DNA of 25,716 nt, from assembly GCA_001839685.1 (NCBI GenBank), contig MLAK01001020.1, positions 6,332 through 32,047 of the forward strand, read 5' to 3'. The notes under the pieces are model-generated. The model did no database searches. It was not told the DNA's origin and saw nothing but the letters and a program-made list of their open reading frames with translations. Every line of letters begins with the position of its first letter. The stretch's first letter is position 1. Below are positions 1-9,025 of this stretch, one piece after another. A program made the position numbers and the translations under genes. The DNA comes from Tritrichomonas foetus. Taxonomy: Eukaryota; Parabasalia; Tritrichomonadida; Tritrichomonadidae.

Positions 1-1257
1 TTCTGAATCAATAATCCCTATGCTTGTGAAACTTTGTTTTTGTGTTGGAATATTGACAGAATGTGATTTTCCTTTAATTGAAAGCATACGAAATGGTTCA
101 TTAACATAGTTTACACAAGTTTCATCTATATTGATAATTTTATTGGTTGGAAATTGATGGAAAGCTTCAACTAAACTAATAACATAGTTCTGCGAATAAA
201 TTTCATCAATAATTCCTTCTTTACTTGTTTTAGTCTTGGTGAAACAGAAATTGTATCTTTGTAAAAAGCTATGAATCCATTTATAAGAACCATGAAATCG
301 GATTTCAATGAGTGAATCAACTTCCTGATCACTCATTGAATCTATCAAATCTTTTAATTGCTTTTTTTCTTCTTCTGTTGTCAAATTCAATGATTTAATT
401 TTCTCAAGATACAATCGATCTCTTTCTGTTTTTAAAAAGTGGGTCATTGCTATGTCTTTGATATCGTCGATATCTAAACAACAATCCATTTTTTCCACAA
501 TACTTTTGAAGATCTGTTGTTCATCTGCATTTGAAAATATTCGATGTCTTCCTCCCTTTTTATTAATCAAAAAACTGGCTATCGTTTTTTTCTTCGACAA
601 AATTTGGTAGCGCCATGATTTTAATGTATTAATGTTAATGAGAGTTTCATTACTAATCTTTTGAAGTTCCCCATACTCCAATTTTTCTTTAGACGAAAGT
701 TTTTGCAAAATCTTTTTGCCTTCCAAAAAGTTAAAATTTAGTGTTGATTTGATAAAATTATTTTTTTTTAGGTTTAGTGTATATTTTTTTGGTTTATTTT
801 TGACATTAAATGGAATGTTTAATACGGCAATTCTATTAATTGGCTTCTTTACTTCACTGATTAGGTTTATATTCAAATTAATATTTTCATTAGAATTATT
901 AATCGATACGTCATTAAAATTATTAATATGTTTGTCAATAGATTCGTGGTTAGATTTATTAATAGAGTTGTCAACAGAGTTGTCAGCAGAATTGTCAACA
1001 GAATTGTCAAAATTATCTGTGATATTTCTTACTTCTGGAAGTATTAGTTTGGCTTGTCGCGTATTAGCCTTAGTAAATTGTGATGCAACAGTTTGGCAAG
1101 CAACATCATTCGTTGGGTTTGATAATAATTTACGAAAATTATTGATGCGTTTTCGTCGAGGTTTGGATGGACATTGTGGGTTAAAGTATGGTATGATATT
1201 ATTTTTTTCTGGTTGAACTAATTCGGTGAATGAGAAAAGTCGACTAAGAAAACTCAT
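1..1257 (-). CDS. pogo/Tigger-type DDE transposase, 5' part (runs off window)
   Basis: The minus strand is open from an ATG at 1257-1255 to the window edge, 419 codons without a stop, so the C-terminal end is missing. The product would be a cut-and-paste transposase of the Tc1/mariner superfamily. Seen: a basic N-terminus (PSKPRRKR), a low-complexity Asp/Asn/Ser stretch (about residues 80-110) built from 12-nt repeats, a helix-turn-helix-like part (LKSWRYQI, then GGRHRIFSNADEQQ) as in CENP-B/Tigger DNA-binding regions, a W-x-x-SFLQRYNF segment matching the 'W..FL.RH' that precedes the catalytic domain, and INIDET with D378 as the probable first catalytic Asp (family form NxDET). The second and third acidic residues lie outside the window. 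The intact frame suggests a young copy. The long ORF antisense at 716-1216 is a shadow. Family assignment rests on motifs only. Confidence 0.72.
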   Translation of the reverse strand, partial: MSFLSRLFSFTELVQPEKNNIIPYFNPQCPSKPRRKRINNFRKLLSNPTNDVACQTVASQFTKANTRQAKLILPEVRNITDNFDNSVDNSADNSVDNSINKSNHESIDKHINNFNDVSINNSNENINLNINLISEVKKPINRIAVLNIPFNVKNKPKKYTLNLKKNNFIKSTLNFNFLEGKKILQKLSSKEKLEYGELQKISNETLININTLKSWRYQILSKKKTIASFLINKKGGRHRIFSNADEQQIFKSIVEKMDCCLDIDDIKDIAMTHFLKTERDRLYLEKIKSLNLTTEEEKKQLKDLIDSMSDQEVDSLIEIRFHGSYKWIHSFLQRYNFCFTKTKTSKEGIIDEIYSQNYVISLVEAFHQFPTNKIINIDETCVNYVNEPFRMLSIKGKSHSVNIPTQKQSFTSIGIIDSE

Positions 1258-1305
1258 TTATGATAGAAATTTTTTATGACCATAAATTTTCAATGATGGG
1301 CAAAA

Positions 1306-1380
1306 TTTGACCTTTAATAATGTCAGATTTGACATATACGAATCTGACAAACGAGGTGAAAATAAGGAAGTTTGACTGTA
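1306..1380 (-). mobile_element. Terminal region of the pogo-type transposon with TA target duplication
   Basis: Read on the minus strand, the sequence begins TA then CAGTCAAACTTC (TA at 1379-1380), the usual form of a Tc1/mariner/pogo end: a TA target duplication followed by CAGT. Inside it, the hexamer TTTGAC (plus strand) occurs three times at 1306-1311, 1328-1333 and 1371-1376. A perfect 9-bp inverted repeat, TGTCAGATT/AATCTGACA, lies at 1321-1329 and 1341-1349. These could be transposase-binding subterminal repeats, the transposase promoter, or both. The opposite end is outside the window, so the terminal inverted repeat cannot be confirmed here. Confidence 0.55.
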
Positions 1381-1467
1381 TATTAGAAAATATAAATATA
1401 AAAAAAACAATCAAATAAAAGAGAATTATTATCGATAAAATATTTATAAATAGAAAATCACATATAA

Positions 1468-4149
1468 TTATGAGAATTGAACATTATTCTGGAAGAATCG
1501 AAGCTTTTCAATATCTCGTTTTAATTGTTCTACTAATTTAACATATGAATCTTCATCAAACTGCGTACAATCAATTTTATATACACTTGAAAGTCCCATC
1601 ACCATGACATTAAATAATCTATCTTTTTCGTTTTGCACTGCAGATTTTGTTTCTCGTAGAACTTCGTGAATTTTTGAATCACATGCTAATTGCAATGCCG
1701 ACATTTGCCCTTTCAAAACTTGTCGTTCCCGAGAAATTTCTTCTTGCAAAGTTGATAATTTAAGTTGTAATTGTTTATTTTCTAAATGTAAATCAGCATT
1801 TTCACTTTGGCATTTTTGATTAAAGCCTTCGCTTTCACTTAAAGATTTCAGTAATTTCTGTGTTAAATCATGAGATTGTTTCTGTTTCTCTTTCATTGAT
1901 AATGCACAATCATCAAATGATTGTTTTGATTCATCGTACTTTTTCTGATACTCTATTGCTGATTCTTCAACTTTTTTAATATAAATTTTCTTCACTTTTT
2001 TAAGCTTCTTCTTTAAAATCGCATTGGCTTCTGTCATTTCTTGTAATGAATTTTGTAAGTCTATAATTTGTTGAGTTAAATCGCTCTCGATTCGTTTTGA
2101 TGATCGATCTTTATGCTTTTGTATTTGTGACATTTCAAATTGAATATTGCTTAAAGTTTGTCTTAATTTTTGAATTTCTTCTTTCTTTTTATTTAATTCG
2201 TTCTTTAATAAAGAAGAATCAGGCGATACAATGATGTTATTTGATAGTGGATTTTCATTTGAAATTGAACGTAATAAAAGCTCATTTGATGAAACGTCTG
2301 CTTTAACTTTTAATAAATTACATTCGTTTTGTAAAACATCATTTTGAACTTTGAGTTGTTCAATAGTAATTTTCAGATCATTTTCCGATTTGTTTTTCTC
2401 AAGAAGTTCTTGTTGTATTTTTTTGAAGGCTTCATGTTCACGCTTCCTCGATAACTTCATCTTCTTCATTTGCTCTTTCAGTGCTTCAAGTAATTTAGGT
2501 AAATCAATTAAACCATTTCCGTTGAGTGACCGAATAATACTTTCCAATTCGTCTTTTTTAACAGATGCATCAATCAATTTTTGTAACTTTTGCTTCAAGA
2601 TCGTGTTCAATAAAAACTGAGCAGTAAACAAAGAGAATGCTTCATCACTTGGTTGAATTTCTTTCATTATCACTTGCTGATTTTGATTTTGATCATCATT
2701 GGAGAAGAAATTAAGTGGAATATATCGATGTGGTGGTGATGAAGGATAGCTATTCTCAGAATCAGAAACTAATGGATCAATTGAATTAATTGACCTTATC
2801 ATTAAATCCATAAATTGTCTGTCATTTTCACAAAAAGCAGTATTATTGATTTTTTCGCTATAAAAAGTAACATTTTTCAATTCTTTCAAAAGGGAACGCA
2901 TCATTTCTCGGTATTTTTCAGCACCATTTCTTTCAATGTTAAATTGAGCTTTTAATTCTTCATTCTCGGAAGTTGCTTCGGCCATTTGATCAAATAATTG
3001 TTTTGTATATTGATTTATTTCATTAAATATCATTTGTATTTTATGTGAAGGTGTGTATTGTTCAATCATTAATATTTTCAAACACTTCATTCTGAGATCA
3101 CCTTCAAATGGAATATCAGATTCTGTCAAATTAATTCTTTCTTCATCGCCATTGAACTTATTAGCTTTTATTTTTCTTTCAAGAATTTCTTTATCATTAA
3201 TTAATTCGTTTGTTAATGTTTCATATTTGACACAACTTACTAACAAATTATTTGTCAAATTATATAATTCTTGTCTTTCATTATTTAATTTTGTAATTTC
3301 AATCGATTGATTTTCAAATTGTTTTTGAAGAAGACTGAATTCCTTTCTTTGTTTGACTATTTCTTCATTCAAATTATCATATGAAATTTTTGTTTCATTT
3401 CCTATTGTTTGATAAGCATTTATTTGATCTTTCAAATTTTCATTTTCTTGAAGCATTGCTTTGACAGATGTTTCGAACTTTTGTTTTTCGGATTCTAGCT
3501 CATCAACTCTGTCCTCTGAATCTTTTAATTGGCTCACAGCGCTTTTCAAATTCTCTGAAATTTTAGATTTTCTTTTTTGAAGTTTGTTGTGACTAATTGT
3601 TAAAGATTCTATTGTTTTCTTTTGTGCTTCATTTTCTTTAATCAATATTTTAATTTCTTCTTTGTATTTCTTCAATTTTCGAATGTATTCATTCTTTTCC
3701 ATTGAATTTGATGAATTCAAAAAGTCAACATTGTTGCCATTGAAAGTTGTATCGTTTTCATTTGATGATTGATCGAAATTATTGAAACTATTTTTGTAAT
3801 TCGATAATTCATTCGAAATCCGATCTTTTTCTTGACTCATTTGCGAAAGTTGAAATTTAAGTCCTTGAATTTGATCGCTCATTGCTGTCACAGAGGCTGA
3901 TGCTTCGATTGCTTGTTTGAGTTGAATTTTGGTCGAATCGAGGGCTTTTTGAAGTTGTGTATTCAATTCTTGAAGTCGCTCATTCTCTAAAAGAACGGTT
4001 TGAACATCCATGACGTCCATTTTTCCGAATTTGTCTCTTTGATTTTTCTCGAATTGACTCATCATGAGATCCTTCTCTGACTCTTCGACGTCTTCGCCTT
4101 CGGTGAAACATGATGATGCACTGAGATCGAAAGGAAGTAAATCCTCCAT
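1468..4149 (-). CDS. Long coiled-coil protein, 893 residues, family not recognised
   Basis: The start is the ATG at 4149-4147; the frame is open 11 codons further upstream but contains no ATG. The protein has an acidic, Ser-rich N-terminus (about residues 1-45), then long heptad-rich coiled coil with Leu/Ile spacing and many Glu/Lys/Gln (roughly 50-110, 150-330 and 375-425). A Ser/Pro/Asn/Gln-rich break follows at about 466-494 (SSPPHRYIPL), then more coiled coil (about 535-860). There is no signal peptide or membrane segment. A structural role is likely, such as a golgin-like tether or a cytoskeleton or basal-body component, but nothing in the sequence decides between these. The next coding sequence upstream on the same strand starts at 7174. 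The stop lies 88 bp from the transposon end at 1380, so the insertion did not cut this gene. Confidence 0.9.
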   Translation of the reverse strand: MEDLLPFDLSASSCFTEGEDVEESEKDLMMSQFEKNQRDKFGKMDVMDVQTVLLENERLQELNTQLQKALDSTKIQLKQAIEASASVTAMSDQIQGLKFQLSQMSQEKDRISNELSNYKNSFNNFDQSSNENDTTFNGNNVDFLNSSNSMEKNEYIRKLKKYKEEIKILIKENEAQKKTIESLTISHNKLQKRKSKISENLKSAVSQLKDSEDRVDELESEKQKFETSVKAMLQENENLKDQINAYQTIGNETKISYDNLNEEIVKQRKEFSLLQKQFENQSIEITKLNNERQELYNLTNNLLVSCVKYETLTNELINDKEILERKIKANKFNGDEERINLTESDIPFEGDLRMKCLKILMIEQYTPSHKIQMIFNEINQYTKQLFDQMAEATSENEELKAQFNIERNGAEKYREMMRSLLKELKNVTFYSEKINNTAFCENDRQFMDLMIRSINSIDPLVSDSENSYPSSPPHRYIPLNFFSNDDQNQNQQVIMKEIQPSDEAFSLFTAQFLLNTILKQKLQKLIDASVKKDELESIIRSLNGNGLIDLPKLLEALKEQMKKMKLSRKREHEAFKKIQQELLEKNKSENDLKITIEQLKVQNDVLQNECNLLKVKADVSSNELLLRSISNENPLSNNIIVSPDSSLLKNELNKKKEEIQKLRQTLSNIQFEMSQIQKHKDRSSKRIESDLTQQIIDLQNSLQEMTEANAILKKKLKKVKKIYIKKVEESAIEYQKKYDESKQSFDDCALSMKEKQKQSHDLTQKLLKSLSESEGFNQKCQSENADLHLENKQLQLKLSTLQEEISRERQVLKGQMSALQLACDSKIHEVLRETKSAVQNEKDRLFNVMVMGLSSVYKIDCTQFDEDSYVKLVEQLKRDIEKLRFFQNNVQFS

Positions 4150-4170
4150 GAGATTTTTTCGATTATGTAT

Positions 4171-4186
4171 ATTATGATTCAAATGA
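4171..4186 (-). promoter_or_regulatory. Candidate trichomonad initiator (Inr) for the coiled-coil gene
   Basis: On the minus strand TCATT (A at 4184) and TCATA (A at 4175) both fit the trichomonad initiator consensus TCA-pyrimidine-A/T, 35 and 26 nt before the ATG at 4149. Short 5' leaders are normal in trichomonads. The pentamer is common in AT-rich DNA, so this is only a candidate. Confidence 0.3.
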
Positions 4187-4440
4187 TTACTTCATTCAAA
4201 TTTTCTATATCTTATGAAAAAAAAGGATCACTTTTTCATATTGGTATGACGAAATAAACATGGATTTTCAATGATCATAAACGTATTATTTTGTGAAGTG
4301 TAAAATAGATTTTAGAAAAAGTTATTTCAAATATTGAAATTTTGATAATATATTTTTTAATGTATAATTGGTCATTTCATTCCAGATTTAAAATATCTAT
4401 ATCAATGTAATTCATTTTTATCATCATCAATGTTCTAAAA
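4187..4440. other. AT-rich spacer
   Basis: This gap between the coiled-coil gene and the PARP-like relic is AT-rich with stops in all frames. I see no gene or repeat in it beyond likely promoter sequence next to 4190. Confidence 0.6.
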
Positions 4441-4780
4441 AGAGACTTTGAATACATAAAGATAACCCTTATCTAAATCAACAATAAAACAATGATCATC
4501 CAGTCTTTGTAAACGCATTCTTCTGGACCAGTTTTTCAGTGGCACATTAGATCTGAATCACATCCATATGTTCTGACATCTGATAATCTCAAATGATTTC
4601 ACATTCCAAAACATCTCCAAAATTGCAATAATAATTAGAATTCTATGTGATTTATTCTTGGCCTTCACTAATGCATATATTGGATCAAAAGTAAAATACA
4701 TTCCACTGCCAAACATTCCTTCACTACCTGGTTTGAATTCATTTCTTTAAACATCCCAAGTAACTATCACGTGAAATCTT
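4441..4780 (-). pseudogene. Decayed PARP/ADP-ribosyltransferase-like domain, copy 1
   Basis: Translating the minus strand from about 4776 gives pieces of one domain in shifting frames. At 4734-4693 the frame reads KPGSEGMFGSGMYF, continuing as TFDPIYALVKAKNKSHR. This matches the KPG-x-x-GM-x-G-x-G-I-YF signature of PARP-type domains, especially GIG2/PARP-like small ADP-ribosyltransferases. After a one-frame shift it continues as LGDVLECEII, the usual 'LG.vLe' strand, then a stop. In a third frame come NWSRRMRLQRLDDH and GYLYVFKVS near 4441-4530. Several frameshifts and stops mean it is not functional. No ATG-linked N-terminus is visible; the next stretch upstream (to about 5130) is AT-rich without a readable frame. 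A related relic lies at 10212-10430. The family call rests on the one well-kept motif. Confidence 0.5.
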
Positions 4781-5134
4781 CAGGTGAAAATGAAGTGATT
4801 TGTTGTGATGATGTTTTTTGCACATGATGTCAAATATCATTGAGTCTAAATATGGGAATTGTTGTCAGAACTTGGTATATTCAATTTAAATAACACGGAA
4901 AACTTCATATGAATCCATTATCTGACTTCAAATTTTCATAGGAAATAATTTTCGAAGCATTTTCATAAATGGAAATAACTTGGCATTGATTGAAGGTAAT
5001 AGAAATCAAGCATTATGCAAATTAATGGATAATAAAGAATAGGAAATTCAGGAATAACAATTGCAACAGCAAATTTCGAATAAATATTATGAAATGAAAA
5101 AAATTGTGTTAATGGAAAAAAGTTACATCTACAT
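4781..5134. other. Gene-poor spacer upstream of the PARP-like relic
   Basis: The stretch is AT-rich with stops in every frame. It may hold the unrecognisable N-terminal part of the relic at 4441-4780, but no motif can be read. It also carries the 3' flank of the minus-strand surface-protein gene ending at 5135. Confidence 0.5.
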
Positions 5135-7174
5135 TTATTCATCAGATGAGTTGTCCTTTTTCCTCTTTTTCATATAAATTAACACAGCTATGATAATAAT
5201 GATAACAACAATAACTGCAGCCACAATACCAATTATCATCACAAGATTATTGTTTTTTGTTTGAATTTCAACTATAAAAAATTGCTCCCCTATTTCGGAG
5301 AAAACCACTTCAGAAAATCCAGCATAAATGCCAATTTCATTTGGTTTAAAAGCACGATTTTTTAGACTATCAGAATCAACGACTGATGCACTTCCATTAA
5401 TGAAACCAATTGCAGCCAAAAATGGTTCTTGAGCCTTACCTTTAATAGTTACTTTCAAAGTCGTTTCTTTGCCACTTACGAAAGCAATAGGCATTATTTT
5501 TTCTGATGCATCACAAACCAATTCGATTGTACTGTTATTATGTGTAATGTATGCGATAATTGGGCCTTCTAGAGTAATTTTTCCCTGTTTTAATGAAAGA
5601 TTAATAATTGCTAATTCGCTCGCTTTCAGAGTTAATGAAATTTTATCACTTGTTCCTGAAATATGTCTTCCTGAAATGTCTAAAACGGATGAGCCTTGAT
5701 TGGTTAGTTTTATATCTTCGATTGATTTTCTTTGAATTTCTTGAATTTTGTCTTTCAATTTCTGCGTCCCTTCTGTTATTGCTTCATTTGAACTGGTGTG
5801 TTTGTGAGTATTAGTGTTTGGGTCTGGAGTAAAATCAAATGATATATTTCCATCAACTTCAAGTAAATAACAACTTTCTATATCAAAAGCATGAATAACT
5901 TGCACATCTTGAAATCCAGCAATTGAAGCAACACTATCAATTTCATTCAGTGAATATTGGAAAGTCGATATAAGGGTAATATTACAGGAATTCATTACAC
6001 CTAATGCATTGATATATTTTTCAGTTGAATTCATATTTCCTATCGTATAAACGTTTACTTGTGCATTATTTCCATTAACAGCAACTGCTGGCATTATATT
6101 ATTATCAATATCACATTCGACAATTACAATTAAACTACTAGGCGAATATACTTTCGCAAATATTGGCCCTCTTAATATTAAGGTTAATGCACTCGTTGTA
6201 GACAATGTTAATATACTAAAACTTGTTGCAGAAAATGTAATCGTATTAAATGATGTTGAACCAATATAATTTCCACCACATAATCGCACCATATTTGATG
6301 AAGCCTGATCAAGTTTCAAGTCTTCTCTTGGTAATTCTTGAAGTTTTTCAAGTTCATTTAGAAATTTTTGAGTCTCTTCGGTTTGTTCAGGAAGAACTGT
6401 CATATTTTCATCTTCAGTTAAATTCCTGCAAATATTTGGAATGTCTTCATCATTGTAAATTTTAATTTGGTTTTCATTTGTAAGATGAAAAATTTCTCGC
6501 TTTTGACATTTTTCATTTTTGATGAAAACATCTGTTGAAAAATAGCCAAAAGAAATTTCTTGTTCAATACCTGGCGGAATTTCTGTTTTTTCAATCAAAA
6601 GAGTAGTAGAAGTCATATTATTTTTAATAAGTACAGTATTTGGAATACACATTTTGGGAATATGTTCATCAGTGTAAGTATAGACATGAATGCCTAATGC
6701 TAAAACTGTATTTATATAACTTAGTGAACAAAATTGATTAGATCCAAGTATTGTAATTGACAAAGCATATGTAGAGACAGTTACTAATGTATTTGGAGGA
6801 ATTTCTACAGATTCTGTAAAAAGTGTCATGTTTGTCATTTGATTTTTGATTCTGACACTACTTCTGGTAAGTTCGCAACGGGTATTTCTCAAAGATTCTA
6901 TGTTAATATTAACAGTTTGATTCTCTGCAGTAAGTTTTTTGTTAGCAATAATATAGTTATTACAATAACCATCAATCGAAATAGTCATCTGTAATGTTCC
7001 ATTTGACCAAGACTTGGAAAAGGTGTATTTATCAGAGTTAGATATTTTTTGATAATTTTTTATATATTTTTGGTTGTTATCAAAAACAACAGTAATATCA
7101 CCATAATATTGAACAGGTAAATCAATATTTATGGTAATCCCACAATAAATCCCGCATACAAAGAAAAAGAACAT
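5135..7174 (-). CDS. Type I surface protein with duplicated ectodomains, 679 residues
   Basis: The start is the ATG at 7174-7172, which gives a hydrophobic signal peptide (MFFFFVCGIYCGI). The ectodomain has two pairs of internal duplications. Type A covers about residues 104-175 and 178-250, each with an IKN-M-T-TL then EIPP core (RIKNQMTNMTL...VEIPP; LIKNNMTSTTL...TEIPPG). Type B covers about 284-441 and 486-637, about 155 residues each, sharing an 'ED(L/I)KL' start, a 'GxxIxGTS' turn, a 'LxGPIxAxV/I' strand, 'IMPxAxVxG' and a C-terminal 'AGFxxVxx' segment. A charged linker (about 442-485) separates the two B units. Sequons (N-x-S/T) are frequent. One transmembrane helix lies at about 644-667 (MIIGIVAAVIVVIIIIIAVLIY), followed by a short basic/acidic tail (MKKRKKDNSSDE). 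It should sit in the plasma membrane or an endosomal compartment with the duplicated beta-rich domains outside. No known family was recognised. The stop is in the context TAAA. Confidence 0.88.
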   Translation of the reverse strand: MFFFFVCGIYCGITINIDLPVQYYGDITVVFDNNQKYIKNYQKISNSDKYTFSKSWSNGTLQMTISIDGYCNNYIIANKKLTAENQTVNINIESLRNTRCELTRSSVRIKNQMTNMTLFTESVEIPPNTLVTVSTYALSITILGSNQFCSLSYINTVLALGIHVYTYTDEHIPKMCIPNTVLIKNNMTSTTLLIEKTEIPPGIEQEISFGYFSTDVFIKNEKCQKREIFHLTNENQIKIYNDEDIPNICRNLTEDENMTVLPEQTEETQKFLNELEKLQELPREDLKLDQASSNMVRLCGGNYIGSTSFNTITFSATSFSILTLSTTSALTLILRGPIFAKVYSPSSLIVIVECDIDNNIMPAVAVNGNNAQVNVYTIGNMNSTEKYINALGVMNSCNITLISTFQYSLNEIDSVASIAGFQDVQVIHAFDIESCYLLEVDGNISFDFTPDPNTNTHKHTSSNEAITEGTQKLKDKIQEIQRKSIEDIKLTNQGSSVLDISGRHISGTSDKISLTLKASELAIINLSLKQGKITLEGPIIAYITHNNSTIELVCDASEKIMPIAFVSGKETTLKVTIKGKAQEPFLAAIGFINGSASVVDSDSLKNRAFKPNEIGIYAGFSEVVFSEIGEQFFIVEIQTKNNNLVMIIGIVAAVIVVIIIIIAVLIYMKKRKKDNSSDE

Positions 7175-8007
7175 TGAGTAGATCAAAACCTAATTCTTTA
7201 GGATGGGGAAAAAAGGAGGAGGGAAAAAATCCTCAAAAAAATGGTTTAGAATTGAAGAAATTGAATGAATATTTGGTCATAAATTTTATACCCAAATTTT
7301 AACAACAAACTCAATCTTTCTGCCAGATGAACAGCTCTTTAAAAACTATCACACATTTAATTCTTTTATGCATTTCGTACATATCACATTCTATATAATT
7401 GGTTCATGAAAACATATCAATTCATGATAGAAGGAGGGATTTTTGTTGTCACATTTTTGTGAAGATGGAATATTCATTGAAAAAATTCAATATCAACACA
7501 AATAAACGTGCAACATTAATGATTGTCAAACTTTCTGGAATATTTTCATTTTATTCGAGCATATTATTCTGTTTTCTATACTTCTGACTATTGTTTAGTA
7601 ATTTTGAAAGATTGCTCTAGATTTTGCTAAATACAAAATAAGATAATCCACAAATGAAAAAATCAATATTTCTATGTGATTTTGTAATTTTAGTTGATGA
7701 ATAGATGTATACAAACTAACTAGCTCTAGATGTAGAAGACTATTGAGAGATNTAAATGAATAATTGTTGATATTATTGTCATCTAAATATTATTTAATTG
7801 TAATCCTATTAATAATATATAAATATTATAATTTAAAAATCAAGATACAGAGAAAACCAAATCCAAAAAAAAATTGTGAGAAAAAAATAAACCCCACAGA
7901 AATTTCTGAGAATTATTGAGATAAAAAGTGATTTTATAGCATTAATATCTTGATTATTTCTTATCATAAATCGTGCTTTTTATTATCATATGACCCTCCA
8001 TCGAAAA

Positions 8008-8268
8008 TTATAATGTTTTCCAAAATACAAAAATGAAGTATAAAAAAAATATTAATAATTTTGATATAAATAAAAAAAATTTAGGCATCAATGAGAAGAT
8101 TACGAATGTTTTGCCATCTAAATGGCGAGTCATCAGAAAATTCACTTGGCATCGAGTCTGGAAAAAAACATATTGGATTCCATTTTTCTTGATTTGGTCT
8201 TTCAATCGTTGTATCTGTATCCCTGCTTGAGAATGTGCTGTTGAGGACTGCCAGTCTATTTTCTTCAT
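8008..8268 (-). pseudogene. Possible gene fragment, unrecognised
   Basis: This is an 86-codon open frame from an ATG at 8268. About the first 55 residues have an ordinary protein composition (SSTAHSQAGIQIQRLKDQI, TRCQVNFLMTRHLDGKTF). The last 30 are Phe/Leu/Ile runs produced by oligo-T/A DNA, typical of reading out of a truncated gene into spacer. No family was recognised and no promoter is evident. It may be a broken piece of a longer gene. Confidence 0.3.
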
Positions 8269-8503
8269 ATACTAAAATTTTATGACAGAAAAGATTTCAA
8301 TACATTCATATTTGTCAAATGGAAATTGAATTAATTCAACATCACTGAGTTAAAACTATCAAAATTTTCGCGATTTTTAATTAAAAATCGATAGAAGAAG
8401 TGTAAATAGAATTATGGGAAGCAGTATTATAATCTTTGTGATTCTTGGAAAAAAAGCTTCTCACAATTTTTTTTNATAGATTTAACAATTGACTGAAAGC
8501 TGT

Positions 8504-8602
8504 TCACCCGAAAACTGAAACAATAGCTTCTTCAGAATCATTTTCGAAATATTTTTGAATTCGACCATTTGCGAAGTTTGCGATAAGGGAAATTTTCGTC
8601 AT
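8504..8602 (-). pseudogene. Possible short gene fragment, unrecognised
   Basis: The frame is open for 32 residues from an ATG at 8602 and has a protein-like composition (SLIANFANGRIQKYFENDS, then EEAIVSVFG) before a TGA. It lies on the same strand as the fragment at 8008-8268, and both could come from one decayed gene, although the sequence between them has stops and an N. This is weak evidence. Confidence 0.22.
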
Positions 8603-9025
8603 TCTTTTAGCTATTTNGNTTTTNATTTTTGANTGATGGNATTAAGTAATACTGATGATAAGGATCATTTGAGTGATTTCGTACGTTAAGACTATTTGGT
8701 TTGTATACATCTTGATGAATTCTATAAAAATATCACAATTTTTGAAAGAAATGTATTTCAAATAACTTTTTTTCATACTGCATATTGAATTTTTTCCTAC
8801 GTATCTCTTTGAAATAACTCATCATTTTTTTCATAATATATTCGGTCAATTTCTTTTGAAAAAGTTGAAAAATAATCATCGTTGTGAGTTTTAAGAAGTT
8901 ATATGGCCAAGAATAATGAGAATGACTTTCAAAATGAAAAATGTAATTACATTGAATAATTATTAATTGAATTAATTTCATTCAAAATTTTGTTAACCAC
9001 AAAATTTCGGTAGGACTGATTACCA

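Larger units (their letters stand above)
7175..9025. other. 1.85-kb gene-poor region with gene fragments
   Basis: The region is very AT-rich and contains no gene I can support in full. Two minus-strand stretches read like pieces of real protein: 8008-8268, whose first half (SSTAHSQAGIQIQRLKDQI, then NGIQYVFFQTRCQ) is coding-like before it falls into AT-rich hydrophobic noise, and 8504-8602 (MTKISLIANFANGRIQKYFE...). Both are listed separately. Several Ns occur at 8617-8640. The rest has stops in all frames. Confidence 0.55.

Noticed and set aside
716..1216. 166-codon plus-strand frame
   Set aside because: It is antisense to the minus-strand transposase, which shows recognisable motifs; the plus-strand product is Phe/Leu/Ser-rich shadow sequence.
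4150..4182. Eleven extra N-terminal codons for the coiled-coil protein
   Set aside because: They would need a TTG start; the first ATG, at 4149, is preferred. The same reasoning moved the starts to 7174 and 24505 for the two surface proteins.
7399..7587. 62-codon plus-strand frame
   Set aside because: It has a TTG start and an AT-driven composition with no motif.
8733..8981. 82-codon minus-strand frame
   Set aside because: It is Ile/Phe/Lys/Asn-rich with no motif, overlapping likely promoter sequence of the gene at 9026.
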